64,000 bases of DNA. Source: Leptospira sp. WS4.C2 (GTDB taxonomy: Bacteria; Spirochaetota; Leptospiria; Leptospirales; Leptospiraceae). The stretch is from the NCBI RefSeq assembly GCF_040833985.1, contig NZ_CP162139.1:3134501-3198500 (forward strand), written 5' to 3'. The notes beneath the pieces were generated by a model that was not told the origin of the DNA, did not search any database, and worked only from the letters and a program-made list of their open reading frames with translations. Position 1 is the stretch's first letter; each line of letters opens with the position of its first letter. Shown here piece by piece: positions 56,607-64,000 of this stretch. Position numbers and translations under genes: made by a program.

Positions 56607-58588
56607 TTTCGAAATCCCGCATTTACCAACTTGTATTCGGGTTCGCATTCGTTTTGTTACCAGCTGTTTTCAGTTTGGCTGCAGAACCTTGCGGAACCAT
56701 GATCACATCCTTCGAAAGACCCGTTGTTTTAAAAACAGACTGGTTATTTAGGAAGGGTGACAACTTAGATTGGCGTGATGAGTCAGTTGAAGAATCATTT
56801 TGGGTCAAAAGATCGGTTCCCGATTATGGAATTTCAAAAACAGAAAACCTAACAGGATATCATTGGTATCGGTGTTCTTTTTATTTACCAGAAAACTATA
56901 CAACGCCTGTAGAACCAATTGCCATCCAACTGGGTCGGATCCGAGATATTGATGAGTTTTATCTCAATGGAACTTTAATCGATAAAACAGGAACCGTTTT
57001 GCCAAAATTGGAAGTAGACTTCCAAAAAATCAGAATTTATTCCTTACCAACTCACATTCTAAAACCAGGTCTCAACGTGATGGCGATTCGCATTTATGCA
57101 GCGACCAATCTAAATGGACTCAAAGAATCCCCCACGATTGCTAAAGAACGTTTGTTACGTGAAACAGTTTTTTCGAAAGAAGCTTTTGCCATGGTGTGCG
57201 GGTATGTATTTATATTTATGGGAATTTATTTTTTAGTAGGCTCCATTGTGCGTGGCCGAGCCGGAGAGAACTTTTTCTTTGCCCTCTTTTCTATTTTCAT
57301 GGGAATCTATGTTTTAATTCGTACTCAACATCGTGATATTTTATTTGAAAGTTTTACTTGGTCTTATGTTTCAGAACTCTTAGTTCTCATCTGCCTTCCT
57401 ATATTTTTCATCAACTTCATGCACCAGTATTTAAAGATGAAACGAAACGTGGTGTTACTAGTTTATGAAGTATTTCTCTTTGCTTTATTTGTTATCACTT
57501 TGTTTTTTAGAACTCCTAAAACATGGATTTTGGTCATTGCTCTTTTTAATTATGCCTTACCAGTGGCAATGGGTCTTGTGATTTATCTATTTGTCCACAA
57601 TGGAAAAGCAAATATTGCAAAGGTGAAATACATTCTCATTGGGATTGCCTCTTTGTTGCCGACCATCCTGATTGATAGTCTTTCTGCATTAGAAATCATA
57701 TCTATGCCAGGAACTTTATATTTAGGATTTTTGATATTTCTTGTAATGATTTCGATTCAACTTTCGAACGATATTGTTTTGGGTTTAGAAAACTTTATCG
57801 AACAAGAAAAAGAATTAATCCAAATGGAAAGGGTAAAAACTGGCTTTCTAATCAACCTATCCTCTGAATTCAAATCAGGTATGGAAAAGATCAAAAAGGC
57901 AATTGACAATATATCAGTAAACTCAGTTAAAAACAGTTCAAAAGAACAAACAAAAGTACCTACAAAATCTGCACCAAAAAAGAAAGCTAAAACTAAATCT
58001 GGATCAAAACATGAGTTAGATCCCGTAAAACAGGCTGAAGATCATATTTCTTATATGAGTTATATGGTAGAGGAAGCAATCCTCTTACGTAAATTAGAAG
58101 ATAGAACATACATTCCCTTTTACGAAACATTTTCTGTAGCAGAGTTAATTCGAAATTGTGTTTCCAGTGTAGAAAACCATTTAGAACAATATAGAAAAAC
58201 TACATCTATTGAAGCAAAACCAAATGACTTGGAAATCTACTTTCCTAAAGAATTATTTTTTTGTATTTTAAGAAACCTAGTAGAGAATGCCTACCAATAC
58301 ACTGATCCAAAAACAGATATTACTATAGAATTTTTTAATCGTGATGGTTACCACCAGCTCATTGTTATGGATGAAGGTATGGGTCTTAGCCAATTAGAGA
58401 TGGAGACCATCTTTCAAAAGTTTGTTCGAGGATATCGTGATAAAAAAAATGAAATCCCTGGGGCAGGGATTGGACTCACTTTAGTCGAAGCTACAACAAA
58501 ATTTTTAGGTGGAACCGTAAGTTTAAAGTCGAGCGAAGGTATGGGAGCAAAATTCACAATCCGTATCCCGGAGAAACCTAAAAAATGA
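56603..58588 (+). CDS. 7TMR-DISM receptor with His-less histidine-kinase domain
   Basis: A 661-residue protein. A signal peptide (to about residue 25) precedes a jelly-roll domain (about 40-185, with WYRCSFYLPENY and AIQLGRIRDIDEFYLNG), seven hydrophobic segments (about 195-400), a DHp-like helix and an ATPase domain. The H-box aligns as FLINLSSEFKSGM: Ser421 stands where the phospho-accepting His should be and Gly replaces the Pro. The ATPase keeps N (LRNLVENAYQY), G1 (DEGMG) and G2 (GAGIGLTL) boxes, so ATP binding is likely but autophosphorylation on His is not. A Lys-rich linker (about 440-475) interrupts the DHp. It overlaps fliH and the next receptor by ATGA. Confidence 0.87.
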   Translation: MISKSRIYQLVFGFAFVLLPAVFSLAAEPCGTMITSFERPVVLKTDWLFRKGDNLDWRDESVEESFWVKRSVPDYGISKTENLTGYHWYRCSFYLPENYTTPVEPIAIQLGRIRDIDEFYLNGTLIDKTGTVLPKLEVDFQKIRIYSLPTHILKPGLNVMAIRIYAATNLNGLKESPTIAKERLLRETVFSKEAFAMVCGYVFIFMGIYFLVGSIVRGRAGENFFFALFSIFMGIYVLIRTQHRDILFESFTWSYVSELLVLICLPIFFINFMHQYLKMKRNVVLLVYEVFLFALFVITLFFRTPKTWILVIALFNYALPVAMGLVIYLFVHNGKANIAKVKYILIGIASLLPTILIDSLSALEIISMPGTLYLGFLIFLVMISIQLSNDIVLGLENFIEQEKELIQMERVKTGFLINLSSEFKSGMEKIKKAIDNISVNSVKNSSKEQTKVPTKSAPKKKAKTKSGSKHELDPVKQAEDHISYMSYMVEEAILLRKLEDRTYIPFYETFSVAELIRNCVSSVENHLEQYRKTTSIEAKPNDLEIYFPKELFFCILRNLVENAYQYTDPKTDITIEFFNRDGYHQLIVMDEGMGLSQLEMETIFQKFVRGYRDKKNEIPGAGIGLTLVEATTKFLGGTVSLKSSEGMGAKFTIRIPEKPKK

Positions 58589-60582
58589 AATTCTTTATAT
58601 TCAATCGACTCCTAATATTAGCTCTTTTTTTATTTGTTTCCAATTGCACTCGTTCCACCGATGAAAACACCGTCGTATTACGTTTGGATGGTGACGACTG
58701 GGGAATTTATTTTAACGATAATGCAGATATCCTCAGCAATGAATTTAACGCTAACAACTTAGATATCATCACAGTCCCAAGTAATTTCAGAAACTTAAAC
58801 AGAAGTTATCGCGGATCCATTTGGGTGAGAAAGAGTTTCGACATCACTACAGAACAACACCAAAAATCATTGGCCCTACAGCTGGGAAAAATCTACGAGT
58901 CGGATGAAGTGTTTATCAACGGAGTACTGATTGGTAAAAATAATTCTGCGTTCGGAAAAGATCCAGATGAATTTGCTTTTGGTAGACCTAGGATTTATCC
59001 AATTCCCCATGACTTATTATTAGATGGGGAAAATGTCCTAATTATAAAAATTGATTCCTCGTTATCTACTTCCGCAGGAATTATTACAGGACCAATCCGT
59101 ATTGTCACTTACGAAGAAGCTTTAAATGGAAATCTTTATGATTCTCTCGTAGAACTTATCTTTGTTGGATTTTATCTCTTTATAGCTCTATTTTTCTTTA
59201 TTAATTTCTTTAACCTAAGAGATAAAAAAGAATACTTTAGCTTCAGTATACTAGCGCTTATTTTTTCTGCCTATGAATTGTCTAAAAATGAAGTTCGATT
59301 CTTTTTAATCGATCATTTCGCAGTGTTAAAGTTTATAGAATATTCTTTTTTGTTTATTCTTCCCTATGGTTTTATTAAATTCATCCAGGATTTCTTTGAA
59401 TTAAAACCTTTTAAATACCAGAGAATATACCTCCTAACTCAGTTTCTCTTTATTGCTGTTTTTGCTTTAGTCCACAATCCAGTATTTTGGTATAACTTTA
59501 TTGGTTATTGGGATATTCATTTACTCGTTGTCATCGCTTATGCAATCTATGTTACATTTATAAAATTCCGTGATCAAACACGAGGATCGGCAATTCACTT
59601 GCTCGCTCTTGTTTATTTGCTTTATTCTATTTTAAAAGAAATTTTAATCGAAAGAGGATACCTGAATTCTCCCTCTTCTCTCGAAACCAGTTTTTTGGTT
59701 TATTTGATCTTAATGACCCTTGCGTTACGTTTTCAATTTTTGATGATGAAGAGAAAACTTCAAAATCGATACGAAAGATTGAAAGAAGCAGACTCATTAC
59801 GTGAAAAGATTTTTTATTATATGGATGCAATGATTTCAGGCCCCTTAAAATCCATGAAAGACAAGCTGATTTCATATAGAGAGTCTACTCAGAAAGTTAA
59901 GGATAAAAATCTAGTAAAAGAAGTGGTTGAAGTTCAATCATCCATTGACAATGTAATGGATGATATTATTGAACTTTCGAGATTGGAAGTACTCAAAGAG
60001 GTACCTTTTAAAGAACAAGTGAACTTTATTTCCTTCATCAATGAAGTCATTCCAGAAGATGATATAACTTATTCGATTAAGGTAAACCCAGAGACGGAAA
60101 TCCACAACAGTTTAGATTTAATTAACTCTGTAGTGGTGAGACTCGTTGATTTCCCTCCTTTTAAAGAGTTCAATCACAATGATTTGATCATCACACAAGA
60201 TTTAAGAGGAAATGTTCACTTTCGGTTTTTACTATTTCACAGCAATCCCAAAGTTTCACAAAGATTATTTAGTGATTTAGTGGAAAACTATAATACTTTA
60301 ACGCCTGTAAAAGTTAAATGGGCGATCATACTAGAAATAGTACGCCTACTCGGCGCAAAAATAGATTTCAAAATCATTAAAAAGAAATATCTCAAAATCG
60401 ACTTAGGCATTGCGGCGATTGTACCCGTTTCCGAACTACAGCCAGTAAAGGAATCAAAAATCAACGGCCAATCTATATCGACCAAACCAGAGAAGGAAGA
60501 CTGGAAGGTAACTTTAAAACGTATTTGGAAATTTCTTAAAGAAACTGAAATTAAAATTCCCAATTTCAAAAAGAAAAAATAA
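58585..60582 (+). CDS. 7TMR-DISM receptor with fully degenerate kinase-like domain
   Basis: A 665-residue paralogue of the preceding receptor. A lipobox-like signal end (LFVSNCTR) is followed by a jelly-roll domain (SIWVRKSFDI, LALQLGKIYESDEVFINGV), seven hydrophobic segments (about 185-400) and a C-terminal region. The DHp helix aligns as YYMDAMISGPLKSM, with Ala415 at the His position. The ATPase-like half has no DxGxG or GxGxG motif, so neither catalysis nor ATP binding is expected. ATGA overlap with the upstream gene indicates coupling; the two may form a heterodimeric receptor. It is followed after 14 bases by the Crp-type regulator. Confidence 0.83.
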   Translation: MKFFIFNRLLILALFLFVSNCTRSTDENTVVLRLDGDDWGIYFNDNADILSNEFNANNLDIITVPSNFRNLNRSYRGSIWVRKSFDITTEQHQKSLALQLGKIYESDEVFINGVLIGKNNSAFGKDPDEFAFGRPRIYPIPHDLLLDGENVLIIKIDSSLSTSAGIITGPIRIVTYEEALNGNLYDSLVELIFVGFYLFIALFFFINFFNLRDKKEYFSFSILALIFSAYELSKNEVRFFLIDHFAVLKFIEYSFLFILPYGFIKFIQDFFELKPFKYQRIYLLTQFLFIAVFALVHNPVFWYNFIGYWDIHLLVVIAYAIYVTFIKFRDQTRGSAIHLLALVYLLYSILKEILIERGYLNSPSSLETSFLVYLILMTLALRFQFLMMKRKLQNRYERLKEADSLREKIFYYMDAMISGPLKSMKDKLISYRESTQKVKDKNLVKEVVEVQSSIDNVMDDIIELSRLEVLKEVPFKEQVNFISFINEVIPEDDITYSIKVNPETEIHNSLDLINSVVVRLVDFPPFKEFNHNDLIITQDLRGNVHFRFLLFHSNPKVSQRLFSDLVENYNTLTPVKVKWAIILEIVRLLGAKIDFKIIKKKYLKIDLGIAAIVPVSELQPVKESKINGQSISTKPEKEDWKVTLKRIWKFLKETEIKIPNFKKKK

Positions 60583-60596
60583 TTTCATATGATTTC

Positions 60597-61223
60597 ATGA
60601 TTATAAAGTATCTTACACAACTAAATTCTGAATCATTAATGAAAGCATTTGCAGGATGCCAGGAATTATCTTTTTCAAAATATGAATTTTTATTCCATGG
60701 CGGTGACAAAGTTTCCTATATGGATTTACTTGTTACAGGAGACTTACAGGTTTTCAAATACGATGGGAACATGAATGAAGTGACTTTAACTTTCTTTCGA
60801 CCAGTGAGTATCATAGCAGAGTGGGCGGTCATCCAAGGAATTCCTTATCCTGCTTCTGGAAGATTCACTAAAAATAGCACAATATTAAGAATGCCATTAA
60901 CAGAAGTACAAAGCCGCATTCATAAAAATATAGAACTCAATCACATTTTAATGCATTCACTGATGAACAAAATTGAAACCTTAAATTTGGCAATCAATCG
61001 TGGCCTAACAATGGATGCAATGCAAAGGGTGGCTCATTTTTTATTTTATGGGACGCCGGACTCGCTAACTTTGAAACAAACACAAATGGCATCTTTACTC
61101 TATTTAAGACCAGAAACATTTTCCAGAATCCTAAAACAACTTAAGGACCAAGGCTTCATTGACACCCAAAAAGGCGAAATCTCCATTTTGGACAAAGAGG
61201 GTTTACTAAAAATTTTAGCTTAG
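60597..61223 (+). CDS. Crp/Fnr-family transcriptional regulator
   Basis: A 208-residue protein with an N-terminal cyclic-nucleotide-binding-type beta roll (about 20-115), a long dimer helix (about 120-145) and a C-terminal winged helix (LKQTQMASLLYLRPETFSRILKQL). There is no N-terminal cysteine cluster, so it is not a classical Fe-S Fnr; a haem-binding DNR/NnrR type or a cAMP-independent type is possible. It follows the second DISM receptor by 14 bases and precedes nnrS, whose promoter carries a perfect Fnr/Dnr box. No Shine-Dalgarno is obvious before the ATG. Confidence 0.88.
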   Translation: MIIKYLTQLNSESLMKAFAGCQELSFSKYEFLFHGGDKVSYMDLLVTGDLQVFKYDGNMNEVTLTFFRPVSIIAEWAVIQGIPYPASGRFTKNSTILRMPLTEVQSRIHKNIELNHILMHSLMNKIETLNLAINRGLTMDAMQRVAHFLFYGTPDSLTLKQTQMASLLYLRPETFSRILKQLKDQGFIDTQKGEISILDKEGLLKILA

Positions 61224-61226
61224 TTC

Positions 61227-61240
61227 TTGATTTGAATCAA
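61227..61240 (+). promoter_or_regulatory. Perfect FNR/DNR-type box upstream of nnrS
   Basis: TTGATTTGAATCAA matches TTGAT-N4-ATCAA in all ten fixed positions. It lies 34 bases before the nnrS ATG. With class II spacing (centre at -41.5), the transcript would begin at about 61275, on the start codon itself; TAGCAT (61262-61267) would be the -10 box. The adjacent Crp-family gene is the obvious candidate regulator. Confidence 0.8.
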
Positions 61241-61273
61241 TGAAATGATTCTAATTTCTATTAGCATCATGGT

Positions 61274-62500
61274 ATGAAGAAGATATTTTTTCAGCACAGT
61301 TTGTGGAATACGGCATTCCGACCTTTTTTTTGGTTCGGTTCTACTTATGGAATTTTTGTCATTGGATTTTGGTTATTATTACTTTCAAATACAGTAACTA
61401 ACCCAATCAAGATTAATTCCATCCATTGGCATTCCTATGAAATGGTTTTTGGTTTTTCCAAAGCAATCGTACTCGGCTTCCTTTTTACTGCAGTTCAAAA
61501 TTGGACAAACTCTAGTATTCTAAAAGGAAAAAATCTATTTTTTCTCCTTCTATTTTGGACCTTAGGTAGATTTTCAATGTACCCTCTTGGCCTTCCTTCC
61601 TATTTATCTTTCGGTTTGGACATTAGCTCTGATCTAATGGTCATCTACTTATTAGTCCCTAAACTTATGGTACCTACACAAAAACACAACAGGCCCATTG
61701 TATTTCATTATGCACTCTTTACGATATTTCACTTGTTAAGTGGGCTCTCTGCTCGTTCGGTTTTCGAGCCAGAACAAACTTTGTTATTTGTTCATTTAAG
61801 TATTTTTGTAATTTTATTTTTGATTATGATCATTGGAGGACGTGTTGTTCCCTTCTTTTCAGGAGTTGTCATCCCAGGATATTCCTTCAAACGAATTCCT
61901 AAATTAGAATCCGCCATCCTTTATTTGCCGTTTGCCTTTTATCTTTTTAAACTCACCCAAGGAGTCTTAATACCGAGTACTTTAACAAATATTGACTTCA
62001 CAAAATTTAATTTAGTTACATTGGCACTCATTCTTTCTTTTTTAATTGGTTTATCATTATTTGTTACCAATAGCATACGATTTCTTTCTTGGAAACCTTG
62101 GAAGTCTTACAAAAAACCTATATTATGGATCTTGTATATGGGATACTTCTGGGTTTGTTTAGGATTTTTGTTCTATAGTTTGGCGGAACTTGGATACTTC
62201 CCTGTCTCTTCAGCAATCCACTGTCTAACAGTTGGCGGAATCGGAGTTTTTATTTATGGGATGATCACAAGAGTGAGTTTAGGACATACAGGAAGAAGTA
62301 TTGTTGCCTCCCGACTCACAGTATTTGCGTATGTTATTTTTAATTTTGCTGTGATCGTTCGCGTTTTCTTTCCATTGTTTGGAGAATATAGATATGCATA
62401 CCATCTATCTGGTATGATTTGGATTCTAACATTTTTGATATTTCTTTTACAATACACGAAGATTTTGTTTAGCCCAAGACCTGACGGAAAACCATCATAA
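61274..62500 (+). CDS. nnrS: NnrS-family membrane protein
   Basis: A 408-residue polytopic protein (about 12 hydrophobic segments). The N-terminus NTAFRPFFWFGSTYGIF, the HWHSYEMVFGF segment and the later MITRVSLGHTGR are hallmarks of NnrS, a haem- and copper-containing membrane protein linked to resistance to nitric oxide and to denitrification. It follows a perfect FNR/DNR-type box and ends four bases from the convergent norD gene. No Shine-Dalgarno is present before the ATG, consistent with a leaderless mRNA as predicted from the box spacing. Confidence 0.92.
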   Translation: MKKIFFQHSLWNTAFRPFFWFGSTYGIFVIGFWLLLLSNTVTNPIKINSIHWHSYEMVFGFSKAIVLGFLFTAVQNWTNSSILKGKNLFFLLLFWTLGRFSMYPLGLPSYLSFGLDISSDLMVIYLLVPKLMVPTQKHNRPIVFHYALFTIFHLLSGLSARSVFEPEQTLLFVHLSIFVILFLIMIIGGRVVPFFSGVVIPGYSFKRIPKLESAILYLPFAFYLFKLTQGVLIPSTLTNIDFTKFNLVTLALILSFLIGLSLFVTNSIRFLSWKPWKSYKKPILWILYMGYFWVCLGFLFYSLAELGYFPVSSAIHCLTVGGIGVFIYGMITRVSLGHTGRSIVASRLTVFAYVIFNFAVIVRVFFPLFGEYRYAYHLSGMIWILTFLIFLLQYTKILFSPRPDGKPS

Positions 62501-62504
62501 AGAA

Positions 62505-63959
62505 TCATACTATAATGGCTCTTCGAAAAAATTCTTGGAGAGAATCGAGGAGCCTTTCTGGATGGAACAACATTTGATAACTAGCATTTCTCATCATAGC
62601 AGGAATTGTTGGTTTTTCTTCAGTTCCTATAGCCAAGGTATAAACCTGAATTCCATTTAACAAACATTCTCCGACCGCTTTGTTTACGTCCTCAATTCCA
62701 TACTTTCCTTCATATTGATCATAATCATTGGGACGAGCATCGGTGATTAAAATAATCCATTTTTGTTTGTAAGAGGTTTCTTTTAGTATCGAACTTGTAT
62801 GACGTAAAGATGGACCCACGCGCGTGTATCCAATAGGGGAAAGTGGACCTAAACGATCTCGTGCCACCGTCCAAGATTCTGATAATTTCTTTATATGAAT
62901 GAATTGATTGTAGTTACGAGTCCGTGAATAAAAACCCGCAATCCCAAATGGAATTTTTAGGTCTTCCAAACATTCTGAAAACAAAAGTAGACTTTCTCTT
63001 TCGACATCCAAAACTCTTTTTTCTTGAATCCAAGAATCAGTAGATAAACTTAAGTCGACAAGAAAATAAAGGACCATATCTGATATATCCCGAATGGGAT
63101 TCATATAAATCGATTCGGAAGGGCTAATTTTGGCTTTGAGATCTGCATACCGATCTACGAGAGCATCCAAGTCAATATCAGCTCCGGCCACCAATCGTTT
63201 TTTAATCCGAGTTTGGTTAAGCAGTGCCATCATTTTCTTTTTTAATTGGATTAAATGCGAATGTTGTTTTTTTAAAACATTTTTTGTATAACCAACATCA
63301 GTTTGTTTTGGGTATTCTTCTACCACAGAACAATAGTTTGGTTTATATTTTTTTTGTTTATAATCCCACTCCGAATAAGTAAAACTTTTCCCCTCATCCC
63401 TTGCATCGGCGATTTCCAGTAAAGTTCCCGATCCTGATTCACTAGTTCGCGTTGTATGGACGGGATCTTCTGTTCGAATGATATGTTTTAGATTTAGCTC
63501 TTGTAAAGCCTCCTCCTCTTCCATATCCTCTTCCCCATCAATATCACGCCATTGCCCATCAAACTCTTCAACAGTTTCAATTTTTTCAAAATTGTGACCC
63601 AAGGTGTACTCTTCGATTTTTTTCTCATCGACTTCTAAAAGTTCCGCTTCGTTTGGATCCAACTTTTGTTTTGATTCTTTCGATTGAATTTTTTGTTTCT
63701 TTGATTGGGATACAAAGTCTTTTCCAGCTGGGAAAATTTGTTTTGTATCAGTAACGGATGTTTGGGCAGTAAGTAAGATAGAATTTATTTTTTTATATTG
63801 TGTTTGGTCTTTTTTACGAATCTCCAATCTTTCCTTTCGGATTTCTTTCCAATCTAAAATGATGCCCGGAAATTTTTTTAAAAACTTTCGGAAGTGATTA
63901 AAAAATTTTTTTGAAGAAACTGAATTAACCGCATTTTTCGTTTTCAATTCTTGCTGCAT
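62505..63959 (-). CDS. norD: NorD-like von Willebrand A protein, 5' end possibly outside window
   Basis: About 484 residues from the ATG at 63959. The C-terminal half is a VWA domain with the MIDAS motif DLSLSTDSW, then GPLSPIGYTRVGPSLRHTS and the NorD segment ITDARPNDYDQYEGKYGIED. NorD assists assembly or activation of nitric oxide reductase. The N-terminal ~170 residues are charged and acidic, with no clear Shine-Dalgarno before this ATG, and the same frame stays open to the window edge, so the true start may be upstream. It is convergent with nnrS; norB, norC and norQ are not in the window. Confidence 0.85.
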   Translation of the reverse strand: MQQELKTKNAVNSVSSKKFFNHFRKFLKKFPGIILDWKEIRKERLEIRKKDQTQYKKINSILLTAQTSVTDTKQIFPAGKDFVSQSKKQKIQSKESKQKLDPNEAELLEVDEKKIEEYTLGHNFEKIETVEEFDGQWRDIDGEEDMEEEEALQELNLKHIIRTEDPVHTTRTSESGSGTLLEIADARDEGKSFTYSEWDYKQKKYKPNYCSVVEEYPKQTDVGYTKNVLKKQHSHLIQLKKKMMALLNQTRIKKRLVAGADIDLDALVDRYADLKAKISPSESIYMNPIRDISDMVLYFLVDLSLSTDSWIQEKRVLDVERESLLLFSECLEDLKIPFGIAGFYSRTRNYNQFIHIKKLSESWTVARDRLGPLSPIGYTRVGPSLRHTSSILKETSYKQKWIILITDARPNDYDQYEGKYGIEDVNKAVGECLLNGIQVYTLAIGTEEKPTIPAMMRNASYQMLFHPERLLDSLQEFFRRAIIV

Positions 63960-64000
63960 ATCAAAAAGAAAAGAAAGATAAGCAAGGAAAATCCGAACAA

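Overview
This 64 kb window looks like chromosomal DNA of a Leptospira-type spirochaete, probably of the saprophytic branch. It is AT-rich and tightly packed, with genes on both strands. Many gene pairs share ATGA stop/start overlaps, and lipoproteins with loose spirochaetal lipoboxes are common. Other pointers are 7TMR-DISM receptors, FliG/FliH-like flagellar proteins, CHAT and FecR/PEGA proteins, and late B12 synthesis genes. I assigned the genus from this combination, not from a database match. I see no rRNA, tRNA, insertion sequence, CRISPR array or prophage, and no gene-free stretch longer than about 200 bases.

Layout. 1-4.3 kb: a reverse-strand operon of FecR, PEGA and TPR envelope proteins (the TPR gene runs off the left edge). 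4.4-14.7 kb: rsgA, an orphan histidine kinase, a fatty-acid desaturase, a membrane protein, tpx, an SbcD/SbcC-like pair whose ATPase has a membrane hairpin (YhaO/YhaN type), and a CaiB-family acyl-CoA racemase. 14.8-19.0 kb: a 1419-residue repeat lipoprotein (Calx-beta-like). 19.1-24.9 kb: a sulfatase-fold lipoprotein, a small SMR/EamA transporter, a hydrolase, a thioesterase, lpdA and a methyltransferase. 25.0-29.2 kb: a degenerate GGDEF protein next to a CheX-like protein, a hydrolase and a FapA/DUF342 protein. 29.2-31.3 kb: msrA-mtnA, diverging from a small phasin-like gene with paired TGC-N3-GCA operators and a strong terminator.

31.3-35.5 kb holds a four-gene module: sigma factor, putative anti-sigma/Ig-like protein, CHAT (caspase-like) protein and a cysteine-cluster protein. 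35.5-50.0 kb is mostly housekeeping: M23 peptidase, acyl-CoA synthetase, membrane AraC regulator, dnaE, cobT-cobS-cobC, gatB, a double-domain bacteriohaemerythrin and an aldehyde dehydrogenase.

50.1-60.6 kb is the most unusual part. Four receptors with the same extracellular jelly-roll plus 7TM layout flank a divergent FliG and a FliH. Two carry class III cyclase domains, one of which has lost a metal-binding Asp. The other two resemble histidine kinases but have Ser or Ala where the phospho-accepting His should be. The cluster therefore mixes one apparently intact enzyme with three apparent pseudoenzymes beside flagellar switch/export proteins. 60.6-64 kb is a nitric-oxide/denitrification segment: a Crp/Fnr regulator, nnrS behind a perfect FNR/DNR-type box, and norD running toward the right edge. 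A near-perfect FNR-type box also precedes the haemerythrin gene, suggesting a small O2/NO regulon.
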